Source: Stieleria maiorica (lineage in GTDB: Bacteria; Planctomycetota; Planctomycetia; Pirellulales; Pirellulaceae). Taken from it: a stretch of DNA of 64,000 nt. Below are positions 17,516-25,306 of this stretch, in pieces. The notes under the pieces were generated by a model that ran no database searches, was not told the DNA's origin, and saw only the letters and a program-made list of their open reading frames with translations. Every line of letters begins with the position of its first letter. Within the stretch, counting starts at the first letter, position 1. The stretch is taken from the NCBI RefSeq assembly GCF_008035925.1, contig NZ_CP036264.1, forward strand, positions 142,996-206,995, read 5' to 3'. Both the position numbers and the translations under genes were made by a program.

Positions 17516-18211
17516 ATGCGTCCCGACGACCAACTCCGTCCGGTCGAGATCCAACTCGGCTACCTCGCCCACCATCCCGCCAACGTCCTCTACAAATCCG
17601 GCAACACGATCGTCCTGTGCACCGCTTCGGTGGAACCGAGTGTTCCGCCGTGGATGGAAGGCAAGGGCAAGGGCTGGGTCACCGCGGAGTACAACATGTT
17701 GCCCGGCAGCACCGTGCCGCGGAAGCGACGTGAACGCAGCAAGGTCGACGGACGCACGACAGAAATCCAGCGTTTGATCGGCCGCTCGTTGCGTGCCGTC
17801 GTGGATCTGAAAGCACTCGGCGAACGGTCCATCGTCGTCGATTGTGACGTTTTGCAAGCCGACGGCGGAACGCGAACTGCGTCGATCACCGGCGGATTCA
17901 TCGCGCTGGCCAAAGCCGTCATGAATGAATTACCCGATGCAAAGATCGGCGAAGGCCCGCTCCGCGACTCCATCGCTGCGATCAGTGTGGGCGTGATCAA
18001 GGACACCGTCAAACTGGATCTCGACTACGAACTCGATTTCGCCGCCGACGTCGACATGAACGTGGTCATGACCGGCAGCGGCAAATTCGTCGAAATCCAG
18101 GGCACCGGCGAAGAAGCCACCTTCGACGACGACCAATTGGCCTCGATGCTGGCGATGGCCCGCAAGGGGATCGCCGAATTGACGACGATGCAACGCGATG
18201 TGATCGGCTGA
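17516..18211 (+). CDS. rph: Ribonuclease PH
   Basis: The product has 231 residues from ATG 17516 (MRPDDQLRPVEIQLGY), which matches the normal RNase PH start (M-R-x..Q-x-R-P-V). The longer frame from 17408 would add 36 low-complexity residues. Family segments include GWVTAEYNMLPGST, GRSLRAVVDLKALGE and DCDVLQADGGTRTASITGG (substrate and phosphate site), with EIQGTGEEATF near the end. It trims tRNA 3' ends phosphorolytically as a hexamer. tsaC begins 7 bases after its stop, so the pair forms a tRNA-maturation operon. Confidence 0.95.
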   Translation: MRPDDQLRPVEIQLGYLAHHPANVLYKSGNTIVLCTASVEPSVPPWMEGKGKGWVTAEYNMLPGSTVPRKRRERSKVDGRTTEIQRLIGRSLRAVVDLKALGERSIVVDCDVLQADGGTRTASITGGFIALAKAVMNELPDAKIGEGPLRDSIAAISVGVIKDTVKLDLDYELDFAADVDMNVVMTGSGKFVEIQGTGEEATFDDDQLASMLAMARKGIAELTTMQRDVIG

Positions 18212-18218
18212 GCGTCCC

Positions 18219-19247
18219 GTGGCCGATTCCAAGATCCAATCCGCCTCGGCCGCTTCGATCGCAGAAGCCGCCAAACTGCTCGCCGACGGACAATTGGTCG
18301 GCGTGCCCACCGAAACCGTTTACGGCTTGGCCGCCGATGCCACCAATCCCGTTGCGGTTCGAAAGATCTTTCAAGCCAAAGGGCGACCGGCCAACAACCC
18401 GCTGATCATCCACGTCGAATCGGACCAGTCGGCCCGCCGCTGGGTCCGCGTCGATGCTCCCGATTGGTTGGCCGACCAGTGGCAGCGCGCCGCGACGTTC
18501 TGGCCCGGTCCGTTGACCGTTGTGGTTCCCCGGTCGGCTGATGTGGTCGATGAAGTCACTGCCGGGGCACCGACCGTGGCCGTCCGCGTCCCCAGCCATC
18601 CGGTGATGCGGGCCCTGTTGGCCGCGTGCGACTTTCCCATCGCCGCGCCCAGCGCCAACCCGTCCAACTACGTCAGCCCGACTTCGGCCGAACATGTCCG
18701 GCAGGGGCTCGGCGACAAAGTCGCGATGATCTTGGACGGCGGGGAGTGCCAGTGCGGTTTGGAATCGACGATCATCCGTCTGCGAAGTGACGGGGTGGAA
18801 CTGCTGCGTCCGGGAAGCATCTCGGTCGAACAACTGCGAAATACCTTCGGCACTGTCATCGTCCCCGAGGCCACTCCAAAGAACCCGCCCGCCGACGGCT
18901 CCCATCAAACCGCTCCACCTGCCGCGATGCCGGCACCCGGCATGTTGGCCAAGCACTATTCACCGACCAAGCCGCTGAGGCTGGTCGAGAATTGGCAGCC
19001 CGGAGAAATCGAACCGGCCCGAGTGGCACGAATTACGTTCGCGCCGCTGTCGGAGACGGACGCCGCCGCTTTCGGCTGGTATCGATCGCTCAGCCAGTCC
19101 GGTGACTTGCACGAAGTCGCCCGGAACCTGTTCACGGCGATCCGACAGGCCGACGCGACGCAGTGTGAGTTGATTGTGATCGACCGCTGCGATCGAATCG
19201 GCATCGGCCGAGCGATCATGGACCGGATTGATCGTGCCGCGGGGTAG
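18219..19247 (+). CDS. tsaC: L-threonylcarbamoyladenylate synthase (Sua5/YrdC type)
   Basis: The product has 342 residues from GTG 18219. The YrdC domain occupies about residues 10-205, with GVPTETVYGLAADATNP, KGRPANNPLIIHV (substrate-binding K-x-R) and APSANPSNYVSPTSAEHV. The remaining 130 residues, beginning near APGMLAKHYSPTKPLRLV, match the C-terminal Sua5 extension, so this is the long Sua5-type enzyme. It makes threonylcarbamoyl-AMP for t6A37 modification of tRNAs that read ANN codons. It follows rph by 7 bases. Confidence 0.92.
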   Translation: MADSKIQSASAASIAEAAKLLADGQLVGVPTETVYGLAADATNPVAVRKIFQAKGRPANNPLIIHVESDQSARRWVRVDAPDWLADQWQRAATFWPGPLTVVVPRSADVVDEVTAGAPTVAVRVPSHPVMRALLAACDFPIAAPSANPSNYVSPTSAEHVRQGLGDKVAMILDGGECQCGLESTIIRLRSDGVELLRPGSISVEQLRNTFGTVIVPEATPKNPPADGSHQTAPPAAMPAPGMLAKHYSPTKPLRLVENWQPGEIEPARVARITFAPLSETDAAAFGWYRSLSQSGDLHEVARNLFTAIRQADATQCELIVIDRCDRIGIGRAIMDRIDRAAG

Positions 19248-19278
19248 ACCCGCCGGAGTTGGTGTATGACCAGCAATC

Positions 19279-19301
19279 TACCGCAGCTCAATTCTCGGAT
19301 T
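19279..19301 (+). repeat. CAGCTCAATTC-N-CGGATT motif, copy 1
   Basis: TACCGCAGCTCAATTCTCGG followed by ATT; 21 of 23 bases are the same as at 35374-35396. In both places it immediately precedes a region of strong inverted repeats at a gene boundary. Confidence 0.6.
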
Positions 19302-19316
19302 GACGCTGCGTTGGGA

Positions 19317-19397
19317 GCGTCGCCGTGTTCTCCGAACTCGGCGGATCGCAAAAGCGAAGCTTTGCTTCACGCCGACCTCGGAGAGGACGGCGACGGA
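19317..19397. repeat. Long imperfect palindrome between tsaC and the next gene
   Basis: TCTCCGAACTCGGCG (19329-19343) pairs with CGCCGACCTCGGAGA (19370-19384), and the pairing extends outward with CGTCGCCGT facing ACGGCGACG. The loop region contains a further small palindrome around GCAAAAGCGAAGCTTTGC. It lies between two genes that point toward each other and could terminate both, although no T run follows the stem. Confidence 0.65.
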
Positions 19398-19460
19398 CCG
19401 GAATAAATTGAATACTAACTGAAGTAGACGACTGGCAGGGGAGACATGATCGAGGTGGAT

Positions 19461-19498
19461 TGCAAATTGCAAATTGCAAATTGAACATTGCAAATTGC
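19461..19498. repeat. GCAAATT heptanucleotide array
   Basis: The 7-base unit GCAAATT is repeated three times, interrupted by GAACATT, then present once more. It sits 25 bases past the stop of the minus-strand gene 19524-20711. Confidence 0.85.
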
Positions 19499-19523
19499 CG
19501 ATGCATGTCGCGGGCAGCGTGTG

Positions 19524-20711
19524 CTACGGGTTGGCATGGGTTCGCCGGCGCGAGGATTCCGTTTCGAATCCCAGACTGTAGGGGCGGAAGACCAGGATCG
19601 GGTCGGCCGCCAGTGCGTCAAACCCTCGCGTCCGTGGATCGATCCCAGCGCGATGCAGCTTGAGCGCCAGCGCGACGTCGCGGACTTGGGTTCGATGCGT
19701 CGTCTTGGGCGGCATCATCGAACGCCAAACATGACTGACGCGATCGTCGCCGGAATAGCTGGTGATCCATTGGTCGATTTCCGTCGGCGCGAAATCCAGC
19801 TTCGATGCGGCCAACAGTGCGGCAACGATCCGTGACGGCGATTCATCGGGATCGTTCAATGTGGATCGGCAATCTGACTCGACGACGTCGTCGCATCCGT
19901 AGCGCAATCCGATCACCAATCGATCCCGCAGGTCGATCGGTGTGGATGTCAGCAGGCTGGCGATGATGCGCGACAACACGCGTTGTTCATGCTCGCGCCA
20001 GGGGGCCGGCCCGGTCCCCGGATGACGCAGCAATGCGACCAATCGCACCGTCTGGGGATCGGCGACGGTCCGCTGTTGTCGACACGCCAGCGTCAGTGCC
20101 ACCGACCACCCGGCGCTGTCGTGTCGATCCAGTGTCTCCAACTCCGTCAGACGCACCGCTTCGGTCGGCCCATCGGCCAGCAAGCGGCCGATGCCGAGAC
20201 GATCTTCGACGGCACAACGAAACACCAAGCGGGCGTCGTGGGTATCGCCCGCGCATTGGCGAAACTGTTCCCATCCAGGCAGCGAGCTTCGGTCGAAGGC
20301 GGGATCATACAAGAATCGTTCCATCAAGAGGTCGCGTTCTCGCATTTCCAGCCGGTTCAGCAATCGCCGTTTGGAGAGATAGCATTCGATGTCTTGGGGC
20401 GGAAACGGATTGTCGCGGAGCAACGCTTTGACCTGCTCGGCCACCGACTGGTCGCCGATCGCATAGCCAATCAGCTTGGATTCCGCGCGGTGACGGGTGG
20501 CGAACGATTCGGATCCGAGCCCCGCGACGAGTCCGACCAATTCATCGTGCGGCACTGCACCATCTGGAATCACGACGGCGGCGGGCTTGTGGCTCGACGC
20601 CACGTCATGAAGTGCTGCCGGTGTCGGGTCCTGGCACGTTGCCGAGCCGAACCACCATCCGCCGGCCGTGAGGGCGATCAGCCAGAGCGAGCGGGAATCG
20701 GGGCGACACAT
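19524..20711 (-). CDS. Secreted protein of unknown function
   Basis: The product has 395 residues from ATG 20709-20711 (MCRPDSRSLWLIALTAGGWW); a TTG two codons upstream is also possible. A signal-anchor-like N-terminus is followed by an alpha-helical, Arg/Leu/Asp-rich sequence (AEQVKALLRDNPFPPQDIE, LNRLEMRERDLLMERFLYDP) without enzyme motifs. The first part (LVGLVAGLGSESFATRHRAE) resembles the short helical repeats that open many planctomycete HEAT-like exported proteins, but this is only an impression. It is divergent from the GlmU-like gene. Confidence 0.7.
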   Translation of the reverse strand: MCRPDSRSLWLIALTAGGWWFGSATCQDPTPAALHDVASSHKPAAVVIPDGAVPHDELVGLVAGLGSESFATRHRAESKLIGYAIGDQSVAEQVKALLRDNPFPPQDIECYLSKRRLLNRLEMRERDLLMERFLYDPAFDRSSLPGWEQFRQCAGDTHDARLVFRCAVEDRLGIGRLLADGPTEAVRLTELETLDRHDSAGWSVALTLACRQQRTVADPQTVRLVALLRHPGTGPAPWREHEQRVLSRIIASLLTSTPIDLRDRLVIGLRYGCDDVVESDCRSTLNDPDESPSRIVAALLAASKLDFAPTEIDQWITSYSGDDRVSHVWRSMMPPKTTHRTQVRDVALALKLHRAGIDPRTRGFDALAADPILVFRPYSLGFETESSRRRTHANP

Positions 20712-20884
20712 CGGCAATCACCAGAACATCGGGTTGTTTACAAGGTAAGTAACCCTAGCCCGCCGCGGCGGCGAATCCGGCCTCCGAGCCTCACCCGTCG
20801 CTCGAAACCGCATCGGAAGATCGCGACGGTTCGGGTACACTGCGCGACCGATACAACCCCAACGCCATGCCAAGAAACCGCACC

Positions 20885-22237
20885 ATGAAACTGATCTGTT
20901 TCGAAGACGAATCCGTCAGCAGGCTACACCCGATCACCCTCGCCCGTCCGGCCTATGCGATCACCTGTGCCAGTTACCAGTTGGTCGACTGGCTCAGACA
21001 TCTGCCTGGCGAATTGACCGTCGCGATCCGCAAGTATTTGGCGCCGATCCAATGGTTGGAGTCAGAGCTTGCGGCGCCGTCACGGGAATCCGTCCAAGGC
21101 CAAGAGGTTCTGTTGATCAACGCGCGGTTGGTGCCCCGGGTCGACGTGCTGGCGGCGCTGAAATCACTGTGCAACAGCACGACGGCGGGGGTGCTGCGAT
21201 GCGAACGCACGGGCGCGATCTTGGCCGCCCGGCTGACGGCCCGGGAAACATCGATTTTGAAGTCTGCGGTGCCCGCCGCCGATGAGATCGTCGCCGAGCC
21301 GATTTCGCCGTTTCAAAAACCGGCGCGCAAGTCCGTCGGCGATCTGGATAAGCTCAGCGATGACGGAGTCGTCGGACAGCTTCTGGAACTCGCCGCCGAA
21401 TTGCCGACCGACTCGCTGCCGATCAGCCCGGACGACCTGCCGGCGTTCTATTGGCCGCATGACGTCGTAGCCTGGCACATGAAAGAAATGCCGGCCGCGA
21501 TGCAGTGGCGACTCGGCCGCGGCGGCTACACCGAAACCTCCGACGGTGTGTTCGTCGCCGATGGCGTTTCGATCGGTCAATACGCCGCCGTCGATACCAG
21601 CGACGGTCCGATCCTGTTGGACCAGAACGTCAAAGTCGGTCCGTTTTGCTTTTTGGCCGGGCCGGTCTACGCCGGACGCGGGACACGCATCATCGAACAC
21701 GCCGCGCTGAAAGACGGCGTCTCTCTCGGGCACACCGTCAAGATCGGCGGTGAAGTCGAAGCGTCGGTGATCGAGCCCTACACGAACAAACAACACCACG
21801 GCTTTCTCGGACACAGTTACCTGGGCAGCTGGATCAACCTGGGCGCCGGGACGTGCAACAGCGACCTCAAAAACACGTACGGCAAAATCAACATCGAGTA
21901 CGGGAACGAAAAGATCGCCACCGGCATGCAATTCCTCGGCTGCATCATGGGCGATTACAGCAAAACCGCCATCAACACCAGCATCTTTACCGGCAAGGTC
22001 ATCGGCGTCTGCAGCATGCTGTACGGTTTCGCCACGTCCAACGTCCCCAGTTTTGTCAACTACGCGCGGCTGTTCGGCCAACAATCCTTGCTGCCGGCCG
22101 AAGTCATGGTCAGCACCCAGCAACGGATGTTCTCGCGTCGAAACGTGGAACAACGCGAATGCGATGTTCAATTGATCCACGACATGTACAAAATGACGAT
22201 CGCCGAACGCGATCGCGCCGACCACGACGGGTTCTAG
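20885..22237 (+). CDS. GlmU-like sugar nucleotidyltransferase with left-handed beta-helix
   Basis: The product has 450 residues from ATG 20885 (MKLICFEDESVSRLHPITLA). The N-terminal half resembles the alternative GlmU family of Bacteroidetes and Planctomycetes, in which the entry is D..x-L-x-P-(L/I)-T-x-(T/A)-R-P rather than the classical L-A-A-G-x-G-T-R-M. The C-terminal half (from about residue 215) is a hexapeptide left-handed beta-helix: VFVADGVSIGQYAAV, VKVGPFCFLAGPVYAGRGTRI, HTVKIGGEVEASVIEPYTNK, NLGAGTCNSDLKNTYGKINI. The likely activity is synthesis of UDP-N-acetylglucosamine or a related nucleotide sugar in the cytoplasm. The exact substrate is not decidable from sequence. Confidence 0.85.
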   Translation: MKLICFEDESVSRLHPITLARPAYAITCASYQLVDWLRHLPGELTVAIRKYLAPIQWLESELAAPSRESVQGQEVLLINARLVPRVDVLAALKSLCNSTTAGVLRCERTGAILAARLTARETSILKSAVPAADEIVAEPISPFQKPARKSVGDLDKLSDDGVVGQLLELAAELPTDSLPISPDDLPAFYWPHDVVAWHMKEMPAAMQWRLGRGGYTETSDGVFVADGVSIGQYAAVDTSDGPILLDQNVKVGPFCFLAGPVYAGRGTRIIEHAALKDGVSLGHTVKIGGEVEASVIEPYTNKQHHGFLGHSYLGSWINLGAGTCNSDLKNTYGKINIEYGNEKIATGMQFLGCIMGDYSKTAINTSIFTGKVIGVCSMLYGFATSNVPSFVNYARLFGQQSLLPAEVMVSTQQRMFSRRNVEQRECDVQLIHDMYKMTIAERDRADHDGF

Positions 22238-22262
22238 ACGCCGCCTGCCAATGAGCCGGCGC

Positions 22263-22358
22263 TCAGCCGCCGACGATCGGTTGCTGGGCACTGGAATTGG
22301 CCAAGCAGAGGGCCAGGGCGAGTAGGGCGGCCGGCAAGGCGAACAGGCGAATCAGCAT
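22263..22358 (-). CDS. 31-residue signal-peptide-like small protein
   Basis: ATG at 22356-22358 has GGAG eight bases upstream on the minus strand. The whole product is MLIRLFALPAALLALALCLA plus NSSAQQPIVGG, that is a textbook signal sequence (basic Arg, Leu/Ala core, S-S-A cleavage site) with seven residues after the likely cut. A cysteine (C18) could alternatively be seen as a poor lipobox. It is convergent with the GlmU-like gene, stop to stop 25 bases apart. It could be a tiny membrane peptide, or a remnant or leader. Function unknown. Confidence 0.45.
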   Translation of the reverse strand: MLIRLFALPAALLALALCLANSSAQQPIVGG

Positions 22359-22519
22359 CAATAAGACTCCGGGAACGGGGATCTGATGGAGTTACATAGA
22401 TGACCGTTGGATGCACCCTGAATGCCAAACCGAAAAAGAACGCATTTTACGGTTCTTGCGGCATTTGCGAGTCATCAATTCGACACCAGGCGCAGTCAAG
22501 ATGACCTCCCCGGTCCCAC

Positions 22520-22532
22520 GGGGACAGACCCC
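22520..22532 (+). repeat. GGGGACAGACCCC palindrome, isolated copy
   Basis: Exact 13-base unit flanked by C and G, as in the array at 39174-39576. Confidence 0.85.
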
Positions 22533-22588
22533 GGGCTGATCGTCTATTCAGGTGACGCATGGCAGGCGGTCGCCGGCTGAAGAAATGG

Positions 22589-22675
22589 TTTGGTCAAAAA
22601 ATTGAGTGGTCAAAAAATGGGAGGGCCGCAGCGGCAGCGATCACACCCTCGTGCCTGAGCATTTTTTGACCCCAT
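22589..22675. repeat. GGTCAAAAAATG paired-box element, copy C
   Basis: Left boxes lie at 22592-22603 (GGTCAAAAAATT) and 22608-22619, 16 bp apart. The inner right box is at 22660-22671; the expected outer right box at 22676 is degenerate. The 40-bp core (GGGAGGGCCGCAGCGGCAGC...) is nearly the same as in copy D. Confidence 0.87.
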
Positions 22676-22785
22676 TCTCTCTCCTTCTCGGTTCCTTGCT
22701 CGGTGTGTCTGGAACGCGTAGGCGGCGCGACAGCGGGTAGGAAGATTGTCGGCTGAAGTTGGCCAGGGCTTGGACCTGCTCAACC

Positions 22786-22798
22786 GGGGACAGACCCC
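22786..22798 (+). repeat. GGGGACAGACCCC palindrome, isolated copy
   Basis: Exact 13-base unit within CCGGGGACAGACCCCGGGC, same strand as all other copies in the window. Confidence 0.85.
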
Positions 22799-23232
22799 GG
22801 GCATCTGATTTCGGTCATCGCGCTGGTAGTCCCTACAAGCGGGGAACAGTCGTGAGCAAACCAATGGGATCGACCGAGCCTCGTCCGCTGTCGGTGCGTG
22901 ACGCGACCGTTGTTCTGCCTGTGGAGATTACCCATCGGTGACGGCAAACGATATCCCGACGACCTCGTTGACAGGACACCCTGGATGCCGTACCATTGGC
23001 CTGGTACACCAGGACACTCGGTCGTCGTTCCGGTCCAGCCATTTTTTGAGTGACGTTGCGGACTGCGTGTAACTTGCCCGGCAAGTCGAATTGGCCGACG
23101 CCAGAGGAACGGTCCGCGCGGGCCCACTTCTTCCGAGCGTTCGCGCGCTCAGCAACCGGGTCCCACTCAAACTTAGCGATTGACGTTAACCCCGGCAGCC
23201 TTCTGCTGCTTAAATCATTGGAGACACCGGAA

Positions 23233-24132
23233 ATGCCTGCGGTTCGACACTTGATTCCATGCGCCTCACTCTGCTTAATCCTCATTTCCGCTTCATGCGA
23301 CGCGGAGGAGCTCTCCGCCGAGGATTTGGCACGTGTTCATTTGAAACGAGTCCAGCTCTATAGCGGCTGGGAATTTGACTACGAGTCGACCCTGGTGACC
23401 GCTGACGGCAAATCACTCGGACTCCAAAATGTCATGGTGTTGGACGCCACCGACGAGACGATCCATCGGCTCGTTATTACCTATCGCGAGAAAAGTGACG
23501 AATCCAATTCGGCTGATCCATCGCTGCTTCAGCGATTTGCTGGCTGGAATGGAAAGGAGTATCGCGAATACGAACGCAAAGAATCACTGAAGGGGCAGCG
23601 GCTTCAGGGCCTGATCTATGCAAATGAAAGAGGTTCTCATGCGTACCATCAAAATCGATTCGACGCATTTCTCACGTCTGGGCCACACGGAATCCCTCAG
23701 TATGCGGATGCCAGCGGAAAGATTTTTGACAAGCATCCTTTCAAATTCCGCGTTGTCGGTCGGGGTGAGCGTTTAGGTGTGCCTACTTTGCAACTGGAAG
23801 CCAAGACAGGCAACGAGATGCTTGCCGAAGCAGAGATTTCGGATACTGCGGAGCATCTCGTCTTGCGGCAGGTGATCTACCACGACAATCAACCGGTCTT
23901 GAAATGCGAGGTGACATCCTTGGGTCGGTTTGAAGGCACGCTGTATCCTAAGTCCGGTCAGCTGGCCCAAGAACAGGTGGGTGGCATCGGCTCGCTAGCC
24001 TATCGATTTGAAGTCGAGAACGTTTCCAAAACGGCTCGCACCAAGGATGACTGGTTTCCTCATTGGCCTCCGGGAACAGGTGTCATCGACCATACAAATG
24101 GGGCATTGCAAACCGTGATCCCAAAGGATTGA
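23233..24132 (+). CDS. Secreted protein of unknown function (DUF1571-like)
   Basis: The product has 299 residues from ATG 23233, with GGAGACACCGGAA just upstream; the frame extends back to 23050 but without family-like or start features. The N-terminus MPAVRHLIPCASLCLILISA then SCDAEELSAED is a signal peptide, with a possible lipoprotein cysteine at residue 22. The mature part is rich in beta-strand-like segments (GWEFDYESTLVTADGKSLG, HPFKFRVVGRGERLGVPTLQ, HLVLRQVIYHDNQPVLKCEV), which suggests a LolA- or DUF1571-like beta fold, but no defining motif was seen. It is flanked on both sides by repeat elements. Confidence 0.72.
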   Translation: MPAVRHLIPCASLCLILISASCDAEELSAEDLARVHLKRVQLYSGWEFDYESTLVTADGKSLGLQNVMVLDATDETIHRLVITYREKSDESNSADPSLLQRFAGWNGKEYREYERKESLKGQRLQGLIYANERGSHAYHQNRFDAFLTSGPHGIPQYADASGKIFDKHPFKFRVVGRGERLGVPTLQLEAKTGNEMLAEAEISDTAEHLVLRQVIYHDNQPVLKCEVTSLGRFEGTLYPKSGQLAQEQVGGIGSLAYRFEVENVSKTARTKDDWFPHWPPGTGVIDHTNGALQTVIPKD

Positions 24133-24479
24133 GCCGATTCGTTGCACAGAGGGTCGTTGCGAGCCCCGGGACAGGACATGGGGAGGATTCGGAACATCCC
24201 GTTTCGTTGGTCAAAAAATTGGGTGGTCAAAAAATGGGAGGGCCGCAGCTGTAGCGATCACCATCTCGTGCCTGACGATTTTTTGACCAACACATTTTTT
24301 GACCCCATCCTCCCACCTTCTCTGTTCCTGGCCGGATCTCTCTGCAATGTGCAGGCGGCGTGACGGATGGGGCAATAAGATTGTGGGGTAGGAAAATTGT
24401 CGGCCGCAGGTTGCTGCGGCAGGGATCTGGTATTCTTGTTGCCCCACTGATGTCTTTTTCTCCACACCCGGATCCCGCC
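24133..24479. other. Intergenic region holding element D and related DNA
   Basis: Between two forward genes. It holds copy D of the GGTCAAAAAATG element and, from 24309, a stretch resembling the downstream flank of copy C (shared pieces such as CTTCTC-GTTCCT, GCAGGCGGCG-GACGG-T and AATTGTCGGC). No promoter could be chosen with confidence. Confidence 0.55.
24207..24308. repeat. GGTCAAAAAATG paired-box element, copy D
   Basis: Boxes lie at 24209-24220 (GGTCAAAAAATT) and 24225-24236; inverted boxes at 24277-24288 and 24293-24304. The 16-bp spacing is kept in both arms and the core is 40 bp. Confidence 0.9.
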
Positions 24480-25238
24480 ATGATGTCGTCTCGAGTAACC
24501 GTTCTTGTCGCCACTTTCGGATGGCTTGCCGCCCTGTTGCTCACTGCGCCCGACGCTCACGCGGACGTTTATGAGCTGCGGATCTATAAGACCGCCGAAG
24601 GCAAACTGGATGCGCTCAACGCCCGCTTTCGCGACCACACGATGCGGTTGTTTCAAAAGCACGGCATCGAATCGATCGGCTACTGGGTTCCCACCGACGA
24701 AGAAGCATCTAAGAACACGCTGATCTATGTGATCAAACACGCCAGTCGTGACGCCGCGGCCGAATCGTGGAAAGCCTTCATTGCCGATCCCGAGTGGAAG
24801 AAGGCGGCGGCCGAATCCGGCGTCGGACGATTGGCCGAGCCGCCCGAATCGATCTATATGGAGGCGACCGACTATTCGCCCAGCTATGAAAACGCCGAGG
24901 GCGATGAAGACGACGTGTTCGAGTTGCGGATCTACAAAGCGCGCGAAGACAAACTCGGAAAACTGGACGCCCGGTTCCGCGACCACACGATCGATCTGTT
25001 CGCCAAACACGGCATCAAGTCCGTCGCCTACTGGCATCCGACCGATGAGCCTGATTCCGCCGACACGTTGATCTACATCATCGAGCACGAAAGCGCCGAC
25101 GCGGCCAAGCAATCCTGGAAGGCGTTCGGATCCGACCCGGCGTGGAAAAAGGCGGCTCAAGAATCCGGCGTCGGCGGCCTGGCAAAGAAACCCGAATCGA
25201 TCTACATGAAGGCGACCGATTACTCGCCGATGAAGTGA
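24480..25238 (+). CDS. Secreted protein with two NIPSNAP domains
   Basis: The product has 252 residues from ATG 24480, the next codon being ATG too; an ATG at 24450 would add 10 residues. The signal peptide (VTVLVATFGWLAALLLTAPDAHA) is cleaved before DVYELRIY. Two consecutive copies of a NIPSNAP dimeric alpha-beta-barrel domain follow, about residues 31-125 and 140-250. They align directly: FRDHTMRLFQKHGIESIGYW against FRDHTIDLFAKHGIKSVAYW, and SWKAFIADPEWKKAAAESGV against SWKAFGSDPAWKKAAQESGV. Exported NIPSNAP proteins are common in planctomycetes, but their role is unknown. The high similarity of the halves points to an internal duplication. Confidence 0.88.
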   Translation: MMSSRVTVLVATFGWLAALLLTAPDAHADVYELRIYKTAEGKLDALNARFRDHTMRLFQKHGIESIGYWVPTDEEASKNTLIYVIKHASRDAAAESWKAFIADPEWKKAAAESGVGRLAEPPESIYMEATDYSPSYENAEGDEDDVFELRIYKAREDKLGKLDARFRDHTIDLFAKHGIKSVAYWHPTDEPDSADTLIYIIEHESADAAKQSWKAFGSDPAWKKAAQESGVGGLAKKPESIYMKATDYSPMK

Positions 25239-25306
25239 GGCGGTGATCCGCTGGCAGGATTGGTGCTGACGAACTGTCAACCTGCTTTGACGGTCATGGA
25301 GAAATG

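Larger units (their letters stand above)
22359..23232. other. Repeat-rich intergenic region
   Basis: About 870 bases without a convincing intact gene. It contains two GGGGACAGACCCC palindromes (22520-22532, 22786-22798) and copy C of the GGTCAAAAAATG element, followed by about 95 bases that resemble the DNA downstream of copy D (24309-24410). On the minus strand at about 23110-23185 a frame reads KFEWDPVAERANARKKWARA, which resembles the start of BrnT-type toxins but does not continue as one. Confidence 0.6.

Noticed and set aside
24258..25280. 340-codon minus-strand ORF covering the NIPSNAP gene and element D
   Set aside because: It runs through the repeat element and is antisense to a gene with a signal peptide and two recognisable domains.
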